From Clostridium tetanomorphum (GTDB lineage: Bacteria > Bacillota > Clostridia > Clostridiales > Clostridiaceae): 64,000 bases of DNA. This document shows, in pieces, positions 27,460 through 37,985 of the stretch (its first letter is position 1; every line of letters starts with the position of its first letter). The stretch is taken from positions 62,001 to 126,000 of the forward strand of contig NZ_JAGGKA010000006.1 of the NCBI RefSeq assembly GCF_017873215.1. Direction: 5' to 3'. Position numbers and translations under genes: made by a program. The notes under the pieces were generated by a model. That model worked only from the letters and a program-made list of their open reading frames with translations, had not been told where the DNA came from and made no database searches.

Positions 27460-29322
27460 TTATAATAACTTCATAATACTCTGTATGATTCCATCTACAT
27501 CTAATCCATAACTTTTATACAAAATATCTACTCCTCCATGAGGTATAAATTCATCTTTAAAACCTAAGTTAATAAGTTTTGTTTTTTTATTTAATGTTCC
27601 TATATATTCTGTCACTAAAGAACCAAATCCACCATATAAAACGTTATCTTCTAAAGTAACAATTTTTTTACCATTATAGACCAAATTTTTTAGTAAAGAT
27701 ACATCTAAAGGCTTAATAAAACTAGCATTTATTACCCCTATATCTATACCAGTCTTTTTCAATCTTTCTCTAACTAACACTGCTTGTTGCACCATTCTCC
27801 CTACAGCTATAAGGGTTATTTCTCCTTCGTTACTTATAATTTCCCATTTCCCTTTAATAAATTGTTTCAGCGGCACTAAACTAACATTAGGGTTATCTCC
27901 ACCTCTTGGATATCTTATAGCTATGGGATAGTTTTGTTTCACTGCCCAACTAAGAATATATTCTAATTCTAATACTGATTTTGGTGCTACTATGGTCATA
28001 TTAGGTATATGCGATAAATAAGACAAATCAAATACTCCTTGATGGGTTTCTCCATCAGCTCCTACAATTCCTGCCCTATCTATAGCTAGAATTACAGGTA
28101 GATTTTGTATACATACATCATGTAATATTTGATCATAAGCTCTTTGAAGAAAAGTAGAATAAACAGCAAATACAGGTTTCAATCCAGATGTAGCCATACC
28201 TGCTGCCATAGTTACAGCATGCTGTTCTGCTATTCCCACATCAAAAAATCTATCTTTAAATTTTTCTGCAAATCCTTCCAATCCAGTACCATCTCTCATA
28301 GCTGCTGTAATAGCCACTACTCTTTTATCTTCTGATGCAATTTTTATCATAGCATCTCCAAATGCTTTAGAATAAGTTAAACATTTTCCAGCACATACTT
28401 CCCCACTTATATAATCAAAAGGTCCTATGCTATGAAATTTTCCTGAATTCTTTTCAGCATATTTATATCCTTTTCCTTTTTTAGTTACCACGTGTATTAA
28501 AACAGGTCCTTGAATTTCTTTAGCATTCGAGAAAACCTTACTTAATTCTTTTATATTATGCCCATCTATAGGTCCTAAATACTTTATTCCCATATTCTCA
28601 AAAAGCATTCCTGGAACAACCATTTGTTTAATACCATTCTTAACTTTTTCTAAAGTCTGAGCCATACCCTTTCCAATGTTAGGTATTTTTCTGAGAGCTG
28701 AATCTATCTCTTTCTTAAATTTATTATATCCAGGCTCTATTCTTATTTTGCTTAAATATGTAGATAATCCTCCTACATTTTTTCCTATAGACATCTGATT
28801 ATCATTTAATATTATAATCATCTTCGATTTTCTATCTCCAACATCATTTAACGCTTCTAAAGCCATACCTCCAGTCAAGGCTCCATCACCTATTACAGAC
28901 ACTACTTCATAATTTTCTTTCTTTAAATCTCTAGCTCTAGCCATTCCTAATGCTGCTGATATTGAAGTGCTACTATGTCCTGTTTGGAAATGATCAAAGG
29001 AGCTTTCACACTTTTTAGGAAATCCACTTAGCCCTCCAAATTTTCTTAAAGTGTGAAATTGTTGTTTTCTTCCTGTAAGAATTTTATGTACATAACTTTG
29101 ATGTCCTACATCCCATATTAATTTATCTCTTTTAAAATTGAACACATTATATAAACTTATAGTAAGTTCTACCACTCCTAAATTTGATGCTAAGTGTCCT
29201 CCAGTCTTTGATACATTATCTATTAAAAATTGTCTTATTTCTTCTGCAAAAATATCTAGTTCTTGCAAAGACATAGCTCTAATTTGGGTTGCATCTTTAT
29301 ACTTTTCTAAAAATCGGGTCAT
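27460..29322 (-). CDS. dxs: 1-deoxy-D-xylulose-5-phosphate synthase
   Basis: First enzyme of the MEP isoprenoid pathway, joining pyruvate and glyceraldehyde 3-phosphate. 620 aa, with the thiamine-diphosphate motif [15 protein letters not shown] and the pyrimidine domain with [15 protein letters not shown]. The ATG at 29322 is preferred over 29328 because the AAGGAA RBS is 8 nt away rather than 2. It lies downstream of ispA with the OLE RNA and OapA between. Confidence 0.96.
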   Translation of the reverse strand: MTRFLEKYKDATQIRAMSLQELDIFAEEIRQFLIDNVSKTGGHLASNLGVVELTISLYNVFNFKRDKLIWDVGHQSYVHKILTGRKQQFHTLRKFGGLSGFPKKCESSFDHFQTGHSSTSISAALGMARARDLKKENYEVVSVIGDGALTGGMALEALNDVGDRKSKMIIILNDNQMSIGKNVGGLSTYLSKIRIEPGYNKFKKEIDSALRKIPNIGKGMAQTLEKVKNGIKQMVVPGMLFENMGIKYLGPIDGHNIKELSKVFSNAKEIQGPVLIHVVTKKGKGYKYAEKNSGKFHSIGPFDYISGEVCAGKCLTYSKAFGDAMIKIASEDKRVVAITAAMRDGTGLEGFAEKFKDRFFDVGIAEQHAVTMAAGMATSGLKPVFAVYSTFLQRAYDQILHDVCIQNLPVILAIDRAGIVGADGETHQGVFDLSYLSHIPNMTIVAPKSVLELEYILSWAVKQNYPIAIRYPRGGDNPNVSLVPLKQFIKGKWEIISNEGEITLIAVGRMVQQAVLVRERLKKTGIDIGVINASFIKPLDVSLLKNLVYNGKKIVTLEDNVLYGGFGSLVTEYIGTLNKKTKLINLGFKDEFIPHGGVDILYKSYGLDVDGIIQSIMKLL

Positions 29323-29324
29323 AT

Positions 29325-29912
29325 TCATCTTTCCTTTTTTATTAAATATATTAGCCTTGAAACTTTATCTATTATTACTTCACTTTCATTCATTGCAAAA
29401 CTTTTTCCTAATGCTTTACCTCCAATTGTAGCTGCTGCAATAAGAGCTCCTATTATTGCTGTTACTATAGTTACACTTGTATTTGAAAATGTGATTATAA
29501 TCTTACTTACAATTAGCGTTCCTACAGAACCACTCACAATTCCTGAAACATCCCCAACTACGTCATTGCAAAAATTAGAAACCTTGTCTGCATTTCTTAT
29601 AAGCTTTACTGCTATTTTAGCTCCAGGAATTTTTTTTGCTGCTCTAGCATGAAAAGGCGTTTCATCCGCTGCTGTTACAGCTACTCCTATTATATCAAAT
29701 ATTATCCCTATAAATATTATAAAAATCAATATAATAAAAGCTACTAATATATTTACATTTCTTAGTAGCGCATTAGAAAGAAGATTTACACTTCCTGATA
29801 TTAATATTGTCCATAGAACAATTGTCATTACCCATTTTTTATTAACCTTAGATTTATTATCTTTAACTACACCTTTTTTAAAATTTTTGTTATTTTTAAA
29901 ACCATTATCCAA
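29325..29912 (-). CDS. oapA: OLE-associated membrane protein OapA
   Basis: A 195-aa protein with a basic N-terminus and about four membrane segments ([40 protein letters not shown], and two in the C-terminal half). The loop after the second segment, [24 protein letters not shown], is the most distinctive part and resembles, from memory, OapA of Bacillus halodurans, which binds OLE RNA and holds it at the membrane. It starts with TTG at 29912 after GGGGGAAG; no ATG is near. It directly follows the OLE RNA block and its stop abuts the dxs start. Confidence 0.85.
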   Translation of the reverse strand: MDNGFKNNKNFKKGVVKDNKSKVNKKWVMTIVLWTILISGSVNLLSNALLRNVNILVAFIILIFIIFIGIIFDIIGVAVTAADETPFHARAAKKIPGAKIAVKLIRNADKVSNFCNDVVGDVSGIVSGSVGTLIVSKIIITFSNTSVTIVTAIIGALIAAATIGGKALGKSFAMNESEVIIDKVSRLIYLIKKER

Positions 29913-29984
29913 AAAACTTCCCCCATTTTATATAACTATCAATATGCAATTTATTTAGTAAAAACATACTTTATGTATTAGAAA

Positions 29985-30584
29985 AAGTGGCAGCAATTTG
30001 AGTAAAACTTGCGGCTTAGGTCTAGTAGGATTTCCCATAGAATAACCAAAATGTCGCCATTTTAGCGGTTTCCCTTTAATATTCTATCTGCTATGTCACC
30101 ATAAACAGGACTAGATTACCACTTAGTCCGCACTGCAATCCTCAAAATACTTCCTTATGGAACAGTCTAGGAGATTTCCTCAACAGTTAGGTATTCTTCT
30201 AGCCTCTTTTGCAGTATAGGTTTCAGTAAGCAAAGCCTTCAAACTTTTGGCCAAAATTTAAAGGTGTTATTACCTCTCCCTACACCACTCAAGGCAGGCT
30301 ACACTGCACATAGCTTTTACACCACAATACAGGTTTAATCCGTTTTCGTGCAATAGGCGACTAACCTAAAACACAAATAACGGTCTCCACAGAAGTAGGG
30401 TCAGTTGTCGCATGCCATTGCGGCCGCCCCATCTTCCTTACTCCCAGCACCAACCCATGACTGGGCGTCATAAGCCAGCACAAGGAACTTCATCGATATG
30501 CCCTTTGGCGGATTTTTAGCCCCGCCTTCAAAGAATACTTACCTGACTAGAATACTGCGCCACCTTTCCTATTAAGATTAACTA
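29985..30584 (-). ncRNA. ole: OLE RNA (ornate, large, extremophilic RNA)
   Basis: An approximately 600-nt block with no ORF and clearly higher GC than the rest of the window (it even contains GCGGCCGC). On the minus strand it reads from about TAATAGGAAAGGTGGCGC to TGCTGCCACTTTTTC and contains many local inverted repeats, for example CCAGTCATGGGTTGG-type and GGCGG/CCGCC helices. Its size, its place after ispA and before dxs, and the OapA gene directly downstream are those known for OLE RNA. RNase P RNA and tmRNA were considered, but their conserved cores are not seen. Ends are approximate. OLE RNP complexes are tied to growth in cold, alcohols and excess Mg. Confidence 0.85.
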
Positions 30585-30590
30585 AACTAA

Positions 30591-30618
30591 ATTTTATATA
30601 AACTTATGTTAACTTCAA
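30591..30618 (-). promoter_or_regulatory. Candidate OLE RNA promoter
   Basis: Minus-strand TTGAAG (30618-30613), 16 bp, TAAAAT (30596-30591), predicting a start near 30584, at the edge of the GC-rich block. Confidence 0.5.
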
Positions 30619-30672
30619 AATATTACTTATATATTCATAAATAGGCATAATTATTAATGCTGATATTTCTTA

Positions 30673-30701
30673 ATTTTACAGTATGAAATATATAAAGTCA
30701 A
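30673..30701 (-). promoter_or_regulatory. Second candidate promoter between ispA and OLE RNA
   Basis: TTGACT (30701-30696), 17 bp, TAAAAT (30678-30673) directly after the ispA stop. It would give an RNA with about 80 extra AT-rich nucleotides at the 5' end. It is closer to consensus than the proximal candidate. Confidence 0.5.
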
Positions 30702-30705
30702 TGTG

Positions 30706-31575
30706 CTAATAATCTCTTTTTAATAGAAATAAAGTTAATTCTTCTAATTTAGAAGTATCTTTATCTATATTATTTAAAAGCTCTACACACTGCTCTGTTA
30801 ATTCACAACACATGTTTTTACATTTTTCTAATCCATATATACTAACAAAGGTATTTTTATTGTGATATTGATCCTTTTTGGTTGTCTTCCCCAACTTAGA
30901 TTCATTACCTACAACATCTAAAATATCATCTTTAATCTGAAAAGCCAAGCCCAATTTTTCACCAAATTCCTGTAAAATATTTAAATCCTTTTCCTCTGCT
31001 TCTCCTAATACACTACCAGATAGTATAGCTACTTTTATAAGCTCACCAGTTTTTTTTCTATGCATATAATATAATTCTTCTATATTTATGTTCTTATTTT
31101 CTCCTAAAATATCTACTACCTGTCCTCCTATCATACCATCGGCTCCTGAAGCCTCTCCTATTAAACTAGCTGCTTTAACCCAGCTTTTTCCGTTACTTAA
31201 AGAATTTTTAAGTAAAATATTAAAAGCTTCATTTAATAATGCATCTCCTGCAAGTATTGCTAACGCCTCTCCAAATACTTTATGATTAGTTGGTTTTCCT
31301 CTTCTTAAATCATCGTTATCCATAGCTGGTAAATCATCATGTATAAGAGAATAGGTATGTATCATTTCTAAAGCACAAGCTGCAGGAAGAATCTTTTTAT
31401 AATCCTTGTCATACATTTCATAGGTAAGTAGCATAAGAATAGGCCTTATTCTCTTTCCCCCAACATTTATACTATAAGCCATAGCTTCATATATTTTTTT
31501 ATTATAGGAGCCTTTATTCTTTAGGTATTCATATAAATAATCATCTATTTCTTTTTTAATTTTTTCTATGCACAT
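30706..31575 (-). CDS. ispA: Farnesyl/geranyl diphosphate synthase
   Basis: A 289-aa all-helical prenyl transferase that condenses IPP with DMAPP/GPP. The first Asp-rich motif is HDDLPAMDNDDLRRG and the second KDDILDV, with the usual GGKRIRP near the N-terminus. It follows xseB by 54 nt in the standard folD-xseA-xseB-ispA-dxs cluster; OLE RNA and OapA interrupt it before dxs. Confidence 0.95.
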   Translation of the reverse strand: MCIEKIKKEIDDYLYEYLKNKGSYNKKIYEAMAYSINVGGKRIRPILMLLTYEMYDKDYKKILPAACALEMIHTYSLIHDDLPAMDNDDLRRGKPTNHKVFGEALAILAGDALLNEAFNILLKNSLSNGKSWVKAASLIGEASGADGMIGGQVVDILGENKNINIEELYYMHRKKTGELIKVAILSGSVLGEAEEKDLNILQEFGEKLGLAFQIKDDILDVVGNESKLGKTTKKDQYHNKNTFVSIYGLEKCKNMCCELTEQCVELLNNIDKDTSKLEELTLFLLKRDY

Positions 31576-31629
31576 TATTTCACCCCATTTTACAAAGAAT
31601 AAACTTAAATAGTTTATATAAAAAACTAT

Positions 31630-31854
31630 TTAGTGTTCTATTATTTCATTAAATTCTTTTTCTCCTTCTTTTGTAAGAATCTTAATTTTCCCTTCAGCTT
31701 CATCTAACATTTTATATAATTTATTACAAGTCTTTATTCCCTCTTCATATTTTTTCATAGAATCTTCCAATGATAGTTCCCCTGTATCCATTGAGTCTAC
31801 AATATCTTCTAATTTCTTTATGAGGTTTTCATAATTTTCTGTTTTCTTAGGCAT
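31630..31854 (-). CDS. xseB: Exodeoxyribonuclease VII small subunit
   Basis: A 74-aa helical protein with the XseB pattern: YENLIKKLEDIVDSMDTGELSLEDSM, then YEEGIKTCNKLYKMLDEAEGKI. Several small subunits bind each XseA chain. It starts 45 nt after xseA. Confidence 0.93.
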   Translation of the reverse strand: MPKKTENYENLIKKLEDIVDSMDTGELSLEDSMKKYEEGIKTCNKLYKMLDEAEGKIKILTKEGEKEFNEIIEH

Positions 31855-31899
31855 ATATTCACCACCTTTTTAGACAAATAGTTAAAACTTTACTTTTAT

Positions 31900-33096
31900 T
31901 CAACTCTTCACTATATTAAAGTTATTTTCCCCATCTTTTAACTTAATTTTTATACTTTTAGTTTCATTTAACTTATCTATGCTATTAATTATATTATTCT
32001 TTTCATCCTGTATTATAGCATAGCCCTTGTTTAATATATTTAAAGGATTATGTGCAGATAATAAAGATTTCATATTATTAAGCTTCTCTTTTTGCATATC
32101 TACTTCCCTTTTAATCTTATAATTCAATGTATCCTTGAATGTATCTATTCTATTATATTCATTCACTATATTTTTGCTAGGACTATTTAAATTTAGAGTT
32201 TTCTTAAGAAGATTAACTTGATTTATTCTTTCTTTTATATTATTTAAAGCATTAATTTGTAAATCTTTTTTATAGTTTTCTATCATAGTTTCCAATTGTT
32301 CCAAATCAAATACTGCTATTTCCGCCGCTGCTGATGGGGTAGGAGCTCTTCTATCACTAACAAAATCTACTATTGTATAATCTATTTCATGACCTACTCC
32401 TGTAATAATAGGTATTTTTGAATTAAATATTGTTCTTCCTAGCTTTTCATCATTGAAGGCCCATAATTCTTCTATGGACCCTCCTCCCCTTGCAATTATT
32501 ATGATGTCTATATCCTTTCTTCTATTTAACTCCTCTATTCCCTTAATTATTTCTTCACTAGCATCTATCCCCTGTACCGCTGCAGGATATACCAAAATTT
32601 CACATTTATTATTTCTTCTTTTAACAACATTTATTATATCTCTTATTGCCGCTCCAGTAGGAGAGGTTACTATTCCTATTTTTCTTACATATTTGGGTAT
32701 ATCCTTTTTATATTTTGAATCAAAAAGTCCTTCTTCTTCTAATTTCTTTTTCAACTTTTCAAAGGATACATATAGTTCTCCTAATCCCTCTGGCTGAATA
32801 TCTTCACAATAAAGCTGATATACTCCTTCTTTACTGTATAATGATACTTTTCCTTTTACTATAACTTTCATACCATTTTCAGGAGTAAACTTTAGTGAAT
32901 TAGCATAACTTCTAAACATAACACAATTTATTTTGCTAAAAGAATCCTTTAGCGAGAAATATATATGTCCAGAAGAATGTAACTTAAAATTAGAAATTTC
33001 TCCACTGACAGAAGCATTATTTAAAATAAAATCGTTATCTATAACCTTTTTAATATAATTATTTACATCTGATACCGTTAGGGTTTTAATATACAT
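31900..33096 (-). CDS. xseA: Exodeoxyribonuclease VII large subunit
   Basis: A 398-aa single-strand exonuclease subunit. N-terminal OB fold ([22 protein letters not shown]), then the catalytic domain with [26 protein letters not shown] and [10 protein letters not shown], and a C-terminal coiled coil. It overlaps the end of folD by 11 nt, indicating translational coupling. Confidence 0.95.
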   Translation of the reverse strand: MYIKTLTVSDVNNYIKKVIDNDFILNNASVSGEISNFKLHSSGHIYFSLKDSFSKINCVMFRSYANSLKFTPENGMKVIVKGKVSLYSKEGVYQLYCEDIQPEGLGELYVSFEKLKKKLEEEGLFDSKYKKDIPKYVRKIGIVTSPTGAAIRDIINVVKRRNNKCEILVYPAAVQGIDASEEIIKGIEELNRRKDIDIIIIARGGGSIEELWAFNDEKLGRTIFNSKIPIITGVGHEIDYTIVDFVSDRRAPTPSAAAEIAVFDLEQLETMIENYKKDLQINALNNIKERINQVNLLKKTLNLNSPSKNIVNEYNRIDTFKDTLNYKIKREVDMQKEKLNNMKSLLSAHNPLNILNKGYAIIQDEKNNIINSIDKLNETKSIKIKLKDGENNFNIVKS

Positions 33097-33931
33097 TATT
33101 CAAAACCTCACATGTATTTTTTATAAGCATTATAGGAGTCATAGATCCTACTCCTCCTGGAACTGGTGTAATAAAGCTAGCTTTAGGTAATACTTTTTCA
33201 TAATCCACATCTCCTACCATCTTTCCATTGACCACAGAAAATCCTACATCAATTACTACAGCTCCATCTTTTATAAAATCTTCTGTTACAAATTTGCCTT
33301 TTCCTATAGCAGACACTAAAATGTCGGCTTCTCTACATATTTTTTCAATGTTATTTGTTTTTGAGTGGCATATAGTTACTGTTGCATCTTCATTTACCAA
33401 TAACTGTGCTACTGGTTTTCCTACTATAGTACTTCTTCCTAACACTACAGCATTTTTACCACTTATTTTAATGCCAGTACTTTTTATCAGCTCTATTATC
33501 CCTTGAGCTGTACATGGAAGAAAACACTTTTCTCCTTTATAAAATTTACCTGCATTTACATCTGTTAATCCATCTACATCCTTTAAATGATTTATTCTAT
33601 TTATAATCTTTTCTTCATTAAGATATTCAGGTAATGGAAGTTGAAGTATTATTCCATCTATATTATCATCTATGTTTAGTTTATCTATAGTTTCTAATAC
33701 ACTTCCCTCTGGAACATTTTCTTCTAAAATTATGCTTTTAAATTCAACTCCTACTTCTTCACATAGTTTGCTCTGATTTTTTATGTAAAATAATGAGCCC
33801 TTATCCTTACCTATTAATATACTAGCAATACAAGGTGGTCTCAATCCATTTTCTACTCTATGTACCATGAAATTTTTTAACTTCTCCTTATAGCTAATAG
33901 CAACCTCTTTCCCATAAATAGCTACTCCCAT
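33086..33931 (-). CDS. folD: Methylenetetrahydrofolate dehydrogenase / cyclohydrolase
   Basis: A 281-aa bifunctional enzyme of one-carbon metabolism. It has the catalytic Lys in [34 protein letters not shown], the NADP-loop [11 protein letters not shown] and the C-terminal [15 protein letters not shown]. It lies between nusB and xseA. Confidence 0.96.
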   Translation of the reverse strand: MGVAIYGKEVAISYKEKLKNFMVHRVENGLRPPCIASILIGKDKGSLFYIKNQSKLCEEVGVEFKSIILEENVPEGSVLETIDKLNIDDNIDGIILQLPLPEYLNEEKIINRINHLKDVDGLTDVNAGKFYKGEKCFLPCTAQGIIELIKSTGIKISGKNAVVLGRSTIVGKPVAQLLVNEDATVTICHSKTNNIEKICREADILVSAIGKGKFVTEDFIKDGAVVIDVGFSVVNGKMVGDVDYEKVLPKASFITPVPGGVGSMTPIMLIKNTCEVLNNVY

Positions 33932-33949
33932 TTAAACTACAACTCCTCT

Positions 33950-34411
33950 TTATTGTTCTTTTACTATCTTATCTAATACTGCATTGATAAAAGCTGGTGA
34001 TTTATCTTCTCCATATTTCTTTGCTAACTCTACCGCTTCATTTATTGAAACCTTATTTGGTATATTTTCTTCAAATAATATCTCATAAGTTGCTAGCCTT
34101 AAAATGGCTAAATCTACCTTAGCCAATCTATTTAGTTTCCAGTTACTAAGATATTTCTCTATTGTTTCATCAATTTTCTTTTCATTATCCTGTATGCCCT
34201 TCAGTAACCTAATAATATAACCCATATCAACTTCATCTAAATCCGTACTTTCAGGATCCTTTTCTTTTTTTATTCCCATTAATTCAGTTACATTTTCCTC
34301 TTCCTTATTTGCTTCTTTTAAATCCTCCAATATATTTATGTACTCTTCTTTTTTTATAATCATCTCAAATAAAAGTTTCATAGTAACTTCTCTAGTTTTT
34401 GTTCTGTTCAT
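33950..34411 (-). CDS. nusB: Transcription antitermination factor NusB
   Basis: A 153-aa helical protein with the NusB boundaries: N-terminal TREVTMKLLFEMI, middle IDETIEKYLSNWKLNRLAKVDLAILRLATYEI, C-terminal SINEAVELAKKYGEDKSPAFINAVLDKI. The central region is longer and more acidic than usual (EANKEEENVTELMGIKKEKD). Of two adjacent ATGs, 34411 has better spacing from AGGAGG than 34414. Confidence 0.95.
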   Translation of the reverse strand: MNRTKTREVTMKLLFEMIIKKEEYINILEDLKEANKEEENVTELMGIKKEKDPESTDLDEVDMGYIIRLLKGIQDNEKKIDETIEKYLSNWKLNRLAKVDLAILRLATYEILFEENIPNKVSINEAVELAKKYGEDKSPAFINAVLDKIVKEQ

Positions 34412-34490
34412 CATATTCCTCCTATATACTTATCATATTTAAAATTATTGTCATATAATTCATAATTATACTAACTTATTTATAACATGG

Positions 34491-34515
34491 AAACACCCTC
34501 TGAAAACAGAGGGTG
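34491..34515 (-). terminator. Hairpin between the Asp23 gene and nusB
   Basis: CACCCTCTG/CAGAGGGTG, 9 bp, loop TTTT, followed by only three Ts on the minus strand, so probably a partial terminator. Confidence 0.55.
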
Positions 34516-34527
34516 ATTAAACTTTCT

Positions 34528-34923
34528 TTACTCTTCTAATTCTGCTACATTATTTTCTTCTGATTTAGGAATTAATACATTTTGTACATGTATATTTACT
34601 GCTGCTACAGTAAGACCTGTCATAGATTCAACTGCTCTTCGTACATTTTCCTGTACTTTAAGTGCTACGTCAGGAATTCTTATTCCATATTCTATAACAA
34701 TATATAAATCTATAGTGGCATTATTTTCCCCAACAGTTACCTTTACTCCCTTTGATAAATTCTTTTTGCCTGTTAATATTTGTGTAATTCCGCCTACAGG
34801 ACCTGCACTCATTCCAACTACTCCTTTTATTTCCGTTGTGGCAAGACCTGCTATAACTCCTATTACTTCATCTGATATCTTAACTATACCCATATCCATT
34901 TCATTATTCATATTCTCTTCCAT
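34528..34923 (-). CDS. Asp23/Gls24 family protein (YqhY-like)
   Basis: A 131-aa protein with the Asp23 domain: ISDEVIGVIAGLATTEIKGVVGM, then GVKVTVGENNATIDLYIVIEYG and LKVQENVRRAVESMTGLTVAAVNIHV. In Bacillus yqhY sits between accC and nusB and influences acetyl-CoA carboxylase. The same place, between spoIIIA and nusB, is seen here, without acc genes. Confidence 0.9.
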   Translation of the reverse strand: MEENMNNEMDMGIVKISDEVIGVIAGLATTEIKGVVGMSAGPVGGITQILTGKKNLSKGVKVTVGENNATIDLYIVIEYGIRIPDVALKVQENVRRAVESMTGLTVAAVNIHVQNVLIPKSEENNVAELEE

Positions 34924-35035
34924 ATTTTCTACCCCCTGGTTCTTTTTTATTTTATCTTCCAGCTAATTCTTCCATATACCTCTCCCTCATTATTAGGTAT
35001 ATTATATCAAATACCTTTTATTTTTACAATTATTA

Positions 35036-35539
35036 TTACTTAGTTTGGATTTCCACATCTTTTATTTTAGTTTCATTCATTACTACACTTTGTATTTCCT
35101 TTAGCTGTTTGTCTGTTAACTTTTCACTGGATTTAACTGTTATAGTTGCTTTGTTTTCATTTAAAAGACATACTACATCATCATAACCTTTTGCTTGAAG
35201 ATTTAATTCAATTTTATTTTCATAATTTACGGCCATAGCTAAAGCTGCATATTTTTCTGCTGTCTTATCCCTTTGCTGTTGAGATATGTTCTTATCTTCC
35301 ATTATGCTCTTTAAACTCTGTAATGTTTGCGCATTTCTATTATCTCTTGACATTTTTGCTTCTGCAAAATAATTAGAGCTGTTGGAATTTTTCTTATTAT
35401 CATTGTTCTTCAAAGAAATAGCACTTTTTTCGCCTTCTCCCTGAACATATAATGGATTATTTAGTCTTGTTGCTAATAGCCCCATGCATACAATAAGAGC
35501 TAATAATGTGACAATAATAACAGCCTGTTTTTTATTCAT
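35036..35539 (-). CDS. spoIIIAH: Stage III sporulation protein AH
   Basis: A 167-aa mother-cell membrane protein. One N-terminal membrane segment (AVIIVTLLALIVCMGLLA), a polar linker, then a C-terminal ring-building motif domain with LNLQAKGYDDVVCLLNENKATITVKS. It interacts with forespore SpoIIQ to form the channel between the two cells. It is last of the eight-gene spoIIIA operon, 59 nt after AG. Confidence 0.93.
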   Translation of the reverse strand: MNKKQAVIIVTLLALIVCMGLLATRLNNPLYVQGEGEKSAISLKNNDNKKNSNSSNYFAEAKMSRDNRNAQTLQSLKSIMEDKNISQQQRDKTAEKYAALAMAVNYENKIELNLQAKGYDDVVCLLNENKATITVKSSEKLTDKQLKEIQSVVMNETKIKDVEIQTK

Positions 35540-35598
35540 AAAAAATTCCCCCTATCTTTCTTTCTACAAAATTATATGCTTTAAACTTAAAATATATA

Positions 35599-36213
35599 CT
35601 ATTTTTTCATTGGATAAACATTAACCTTATTATCAGGTATATTGAAAAGATTGATAACTGCCTTCTTTATTCTATATTCTGTAACTTTATTTTCAGCCCC
35701 TTCAGCTACTATAAATACTCCTGTTACTTTAGGTTTATTCTTTTTGACTATCAAAGGTTGAGTTTTATCTCCATTATTAGTTATAACCACTGTAGAACCA
35801 TTATTTTTTTGTGTTGTTTGCCTCCTCCCTCCTTCATTATCTATTTCTTCTGTAGAGTTAGTTGAATCATTTATATTTACTGCTGGTATTTGCTCCTCCC
35901 CACTAGCAAAATAAATCATTACTTCTACTCTACCAACCCCATCTGTTTGTTGTAATATATTCTTTAGTTCATTTTTTAACTCTTTTTCAGTTTCTTCTTC
36001 TGGTTCTTTTATGGGCTCCTCTACTTGATCATTATTATTGTTTTTGGACACTGTTTCCTTAACTGAATTACCTGTAGTCTTAAAAAAGCTTCCTGTTATT
36101 AGAATAAGTACTCCTATGAGAAAAACAATAAGTAAATTAATAGTAGTTTTATTACTCAGCCCCTTCTTCCCTTCATTCTTTTTAAGTTTTTCTAAAAGCT
36201 TTTTAAGATCCAT
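35599..36213 (-). CDS. spoIIIAG: Stage III sporulation protein AG
   Basis: A 204-aa protein with a cytoplasmic basic N-terminus, one membrane segment (INLLIVFLIGVLILITG), an acidic linker and a C-terminal ring-building domain (LQQTDGVGRVEVMIYFASGEE ... AVINLFNIPDNKVNVYPM). SpoIIIAG forms a 30-mer secretion-like ring between the mother cell and forespore. It is 13 nt after AF. Confidence 0.93.
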   Translation of the reverse strand: MDLKKLLEKLKKNEGKKGLSNKTTINLLIVFLIGVLILITGSFFKTTGNSVKETVSKNNNNDQVEEPIKEPEEETEKELKNELKNILQQTDGVGRVEVMIYFASGEEQIPAVNINDSTNSTEEIDNEGGRRQTTQKNNGSTVVITNNGDKTQPLIVKKNKPKVTGVFIVAEGAENKVTEYRIKKAVINLFNIPDNKVNVYPMKK

Positions 36214-36226
36214 GGTTTCCCTCCTT

Positions 36227-36811
36227 TTAAATCTTATATATGTTAATAATATTCTTATGAATCTTTAATTCTTTACTTAAATACTCTCTAATATCGTTAG
36301 TCATTTTGTCTTTATCCTCTTTATTTAGTTCATTATTTTTTTTAAAGTTTATTTGTACTTTTTTTACCTTCCTAATCTTTTTATCTTTTATCCCTATATT
36401 TACGTTTTTTATATTAAACTTATTATCCTCTTCGCTATATTCTGCCTTTACCTGAACTTTTGAATTTATCCCTTCAAATCTATCTTTAATTTTTTCCTCT
36501 ACTATCTTCTCTAAGTTTGCTTCAAAAGTTTTAATAGTATTTTCTACACTTTTTTCTTTATATTCCTTTAAATCATTTTTATAGCTCTCTTCATCAATAG
36601 ATTTAGATATGTTATTACTATATATGTTAATATCAAAATTCTTATTAAATATTTTAATCAATGGATTTATTAAAACCGTTATAAGTATCAATCCCAAAAC
36701 AAATTTTGAATACTTTTTAAGACTATTATCTGGAAGTAACATTTCAACTGCAGTAATAAATAACACTACTGTTGATATATTTACTATCCATGCTCTTAAA
36801 GTTTCAATCAC
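36227..36811 (-). CDS. spoIIIAF: Stage III sporulation protein AF
   Basis: A 194-aa protein with two N-terminal membrane segments (STVVLFITAVEMLLP, FVLGLILITVLINPLIKI) and a soluble ring-building-like C-terminus (NIKNVNIGIKDKKIRKVKKV). It is 4 nt downstream of AE. Confidence 0.9.
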   Translation of the reverse strand: MIETLRAWIVNISTVVLFITAVEMLLPDNSLKKYSKFVLGLILITVLINPLIKIFNKNFDINIYSNNISKSIDEESYKNDLKEYKEKSVENTIKTFEANLEKIVEEKIKDRFEGINSKVQVKAEYSEEDNKFNIKNVNIGIKDKKIRKVKKVQINFKKNNELNKEDKDKMTNDIREYLSKELKIHKNIINIYKI

Positions 36812-36815
36812 ATTT

Positions 36816-37976
36816 TCATCCTCCTATAGCAATTTTCCCTCCTGCAGCAACTATACAAATCATTATAAAAAACATTACAGATACACATATAAGACAAGAA
36901 GTAATCAATATAAGTGAATCTCCTGCAGAACCTATACAATTTACAAGTCTTTTGTCTCCTATAGGTTCTATTAAAGCTGCAGTCAATTTATATAAGAGTG
37001 CCGTTACCAATATTTTCAACACTGGAAGTATTACTATCAATATAAGAATAACTAAACCTATGCTACTTAGTGAATTTTTTAATAGCAGTGAATACCCTGC
37101 CACAGTAGCAACTGCATCAGAAAGGCATTTTCCTACTATTGGAACAAAATTATCCACAGCATATTTAGCTGTCTTAGCCACTACTTGATCTAAAGTTTTA
37201 GAAGCAATTCCTCTCACCGTCATTATTCCTATAAATATGGTCATTAATATACCTTGTCCCCATAATACTATTTGGTTTAAAAGCTTTGTTAATTTATCTA
37301 TCTTGTACTCTTCAGTAATATTATTTACAAACTGTAATACAAAGGTCATAGATATTAAAGGAATAAGTATATTAGAAAACAGCCTAGCACTTATATTTAT
37401 GGTTCCTATTATAATTGGATCCATTACCGCAGCTTCTGCTATTCCTCCTATGCTGACAAGAAGCATTAAAATTACTGGTATTAAAGCTAACATAAAGTCT
37501 GACATTTTATTTATAGTATCTCTGGCTAAATCCACTCCAATATAAAAACTTCTGGCCATAATAATTATTATTAATGAATAACATGCAAAATAAGCTATAT
37601 TAGATAAATTTTCATTGGTAAAAGCCTTTTCTAAATTAGTTATTAATGCACAGATTATGGATATAATAACAAGTATAGACATAAGTTTTATAGATAAAGC
37701 TGTTTCCCTTAATAAATAGGATATAATAGCTTTAGAAAATTTTTTTATTGAAAATTTACCTTCCCCTTTTTTCATATAATTATTTACATAATTTTTAATA
37801 TCCATATCCTTCATCAATTCATGTTCGCTCTTCATATTTGTAATATAATCATACAATTGTTCAACTTCTTTATTGCTTTTATATGAAGCTTCTTCGTTAG
37901 AAGATGCTTGTACATTATAAGGAGTAAAAAAAATTGTGATAAAAATTGTTAATAAAATTATTATCCATTTCTTCAT
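36816..37976 (-). CDS. spoIIIAE: Stage III sporulation protein AE
   Basis: A 386-aa polytopic membrane protein with a cleavable-looking signal (IIILLTIFITIFFTPYNVQA), a soluble stretch and about seven to eight membrane segments. Typical are GVDLARDTINKMSDFMLALIPV and KTAKYAVDNFVPIVGKCLSDA. It is a core channel component of the SpoIIIA complex. Confidence 0.95.
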   Translation of the reverse strand: MKKWIIILLTIFITIFFTPYNVQASSNEEASYKSNKEVEQLYDYITNMKSEHELMKDMDIKNYVNNYMKKGEGKFSIKKFSKAIISYLLRETALSIKLMSILVIISIICALITNLEKAFTNENLSNIAYFACYSLIIIIMARSFYIGVDLARDTINKMSDFMLALIPVILMLLVSIGGIAEAAVMDPIIIGTINISARLFSNILIPLISMTFVLQFVNNITEEYKIDKLTKLLNQIVLWGQGILMTIFIGIMTVRGIASKTLDQVVAKTAKYAVDNFVPIVGKCLSDAVATVAGYSLLLKNSLSSIGLVILILIVILPVLKILVTALLYKLTAALIEPIGDKRLVNCIGSAGDSLILITSCLICVSVMFFIMICIVAAGGKIAIGG

Positions 37977-37985
37977 GTTTCTCTC

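Noticed and set aside
29985-30584. RNase P RNA or tmRNA as the identity of the structured block
   Set aside because: I looked for the GAGGAAAGUCC core of RNase P and the tRNA-like ends of tmRNA on the coding strand and found neither; the neighbours point to OLE.
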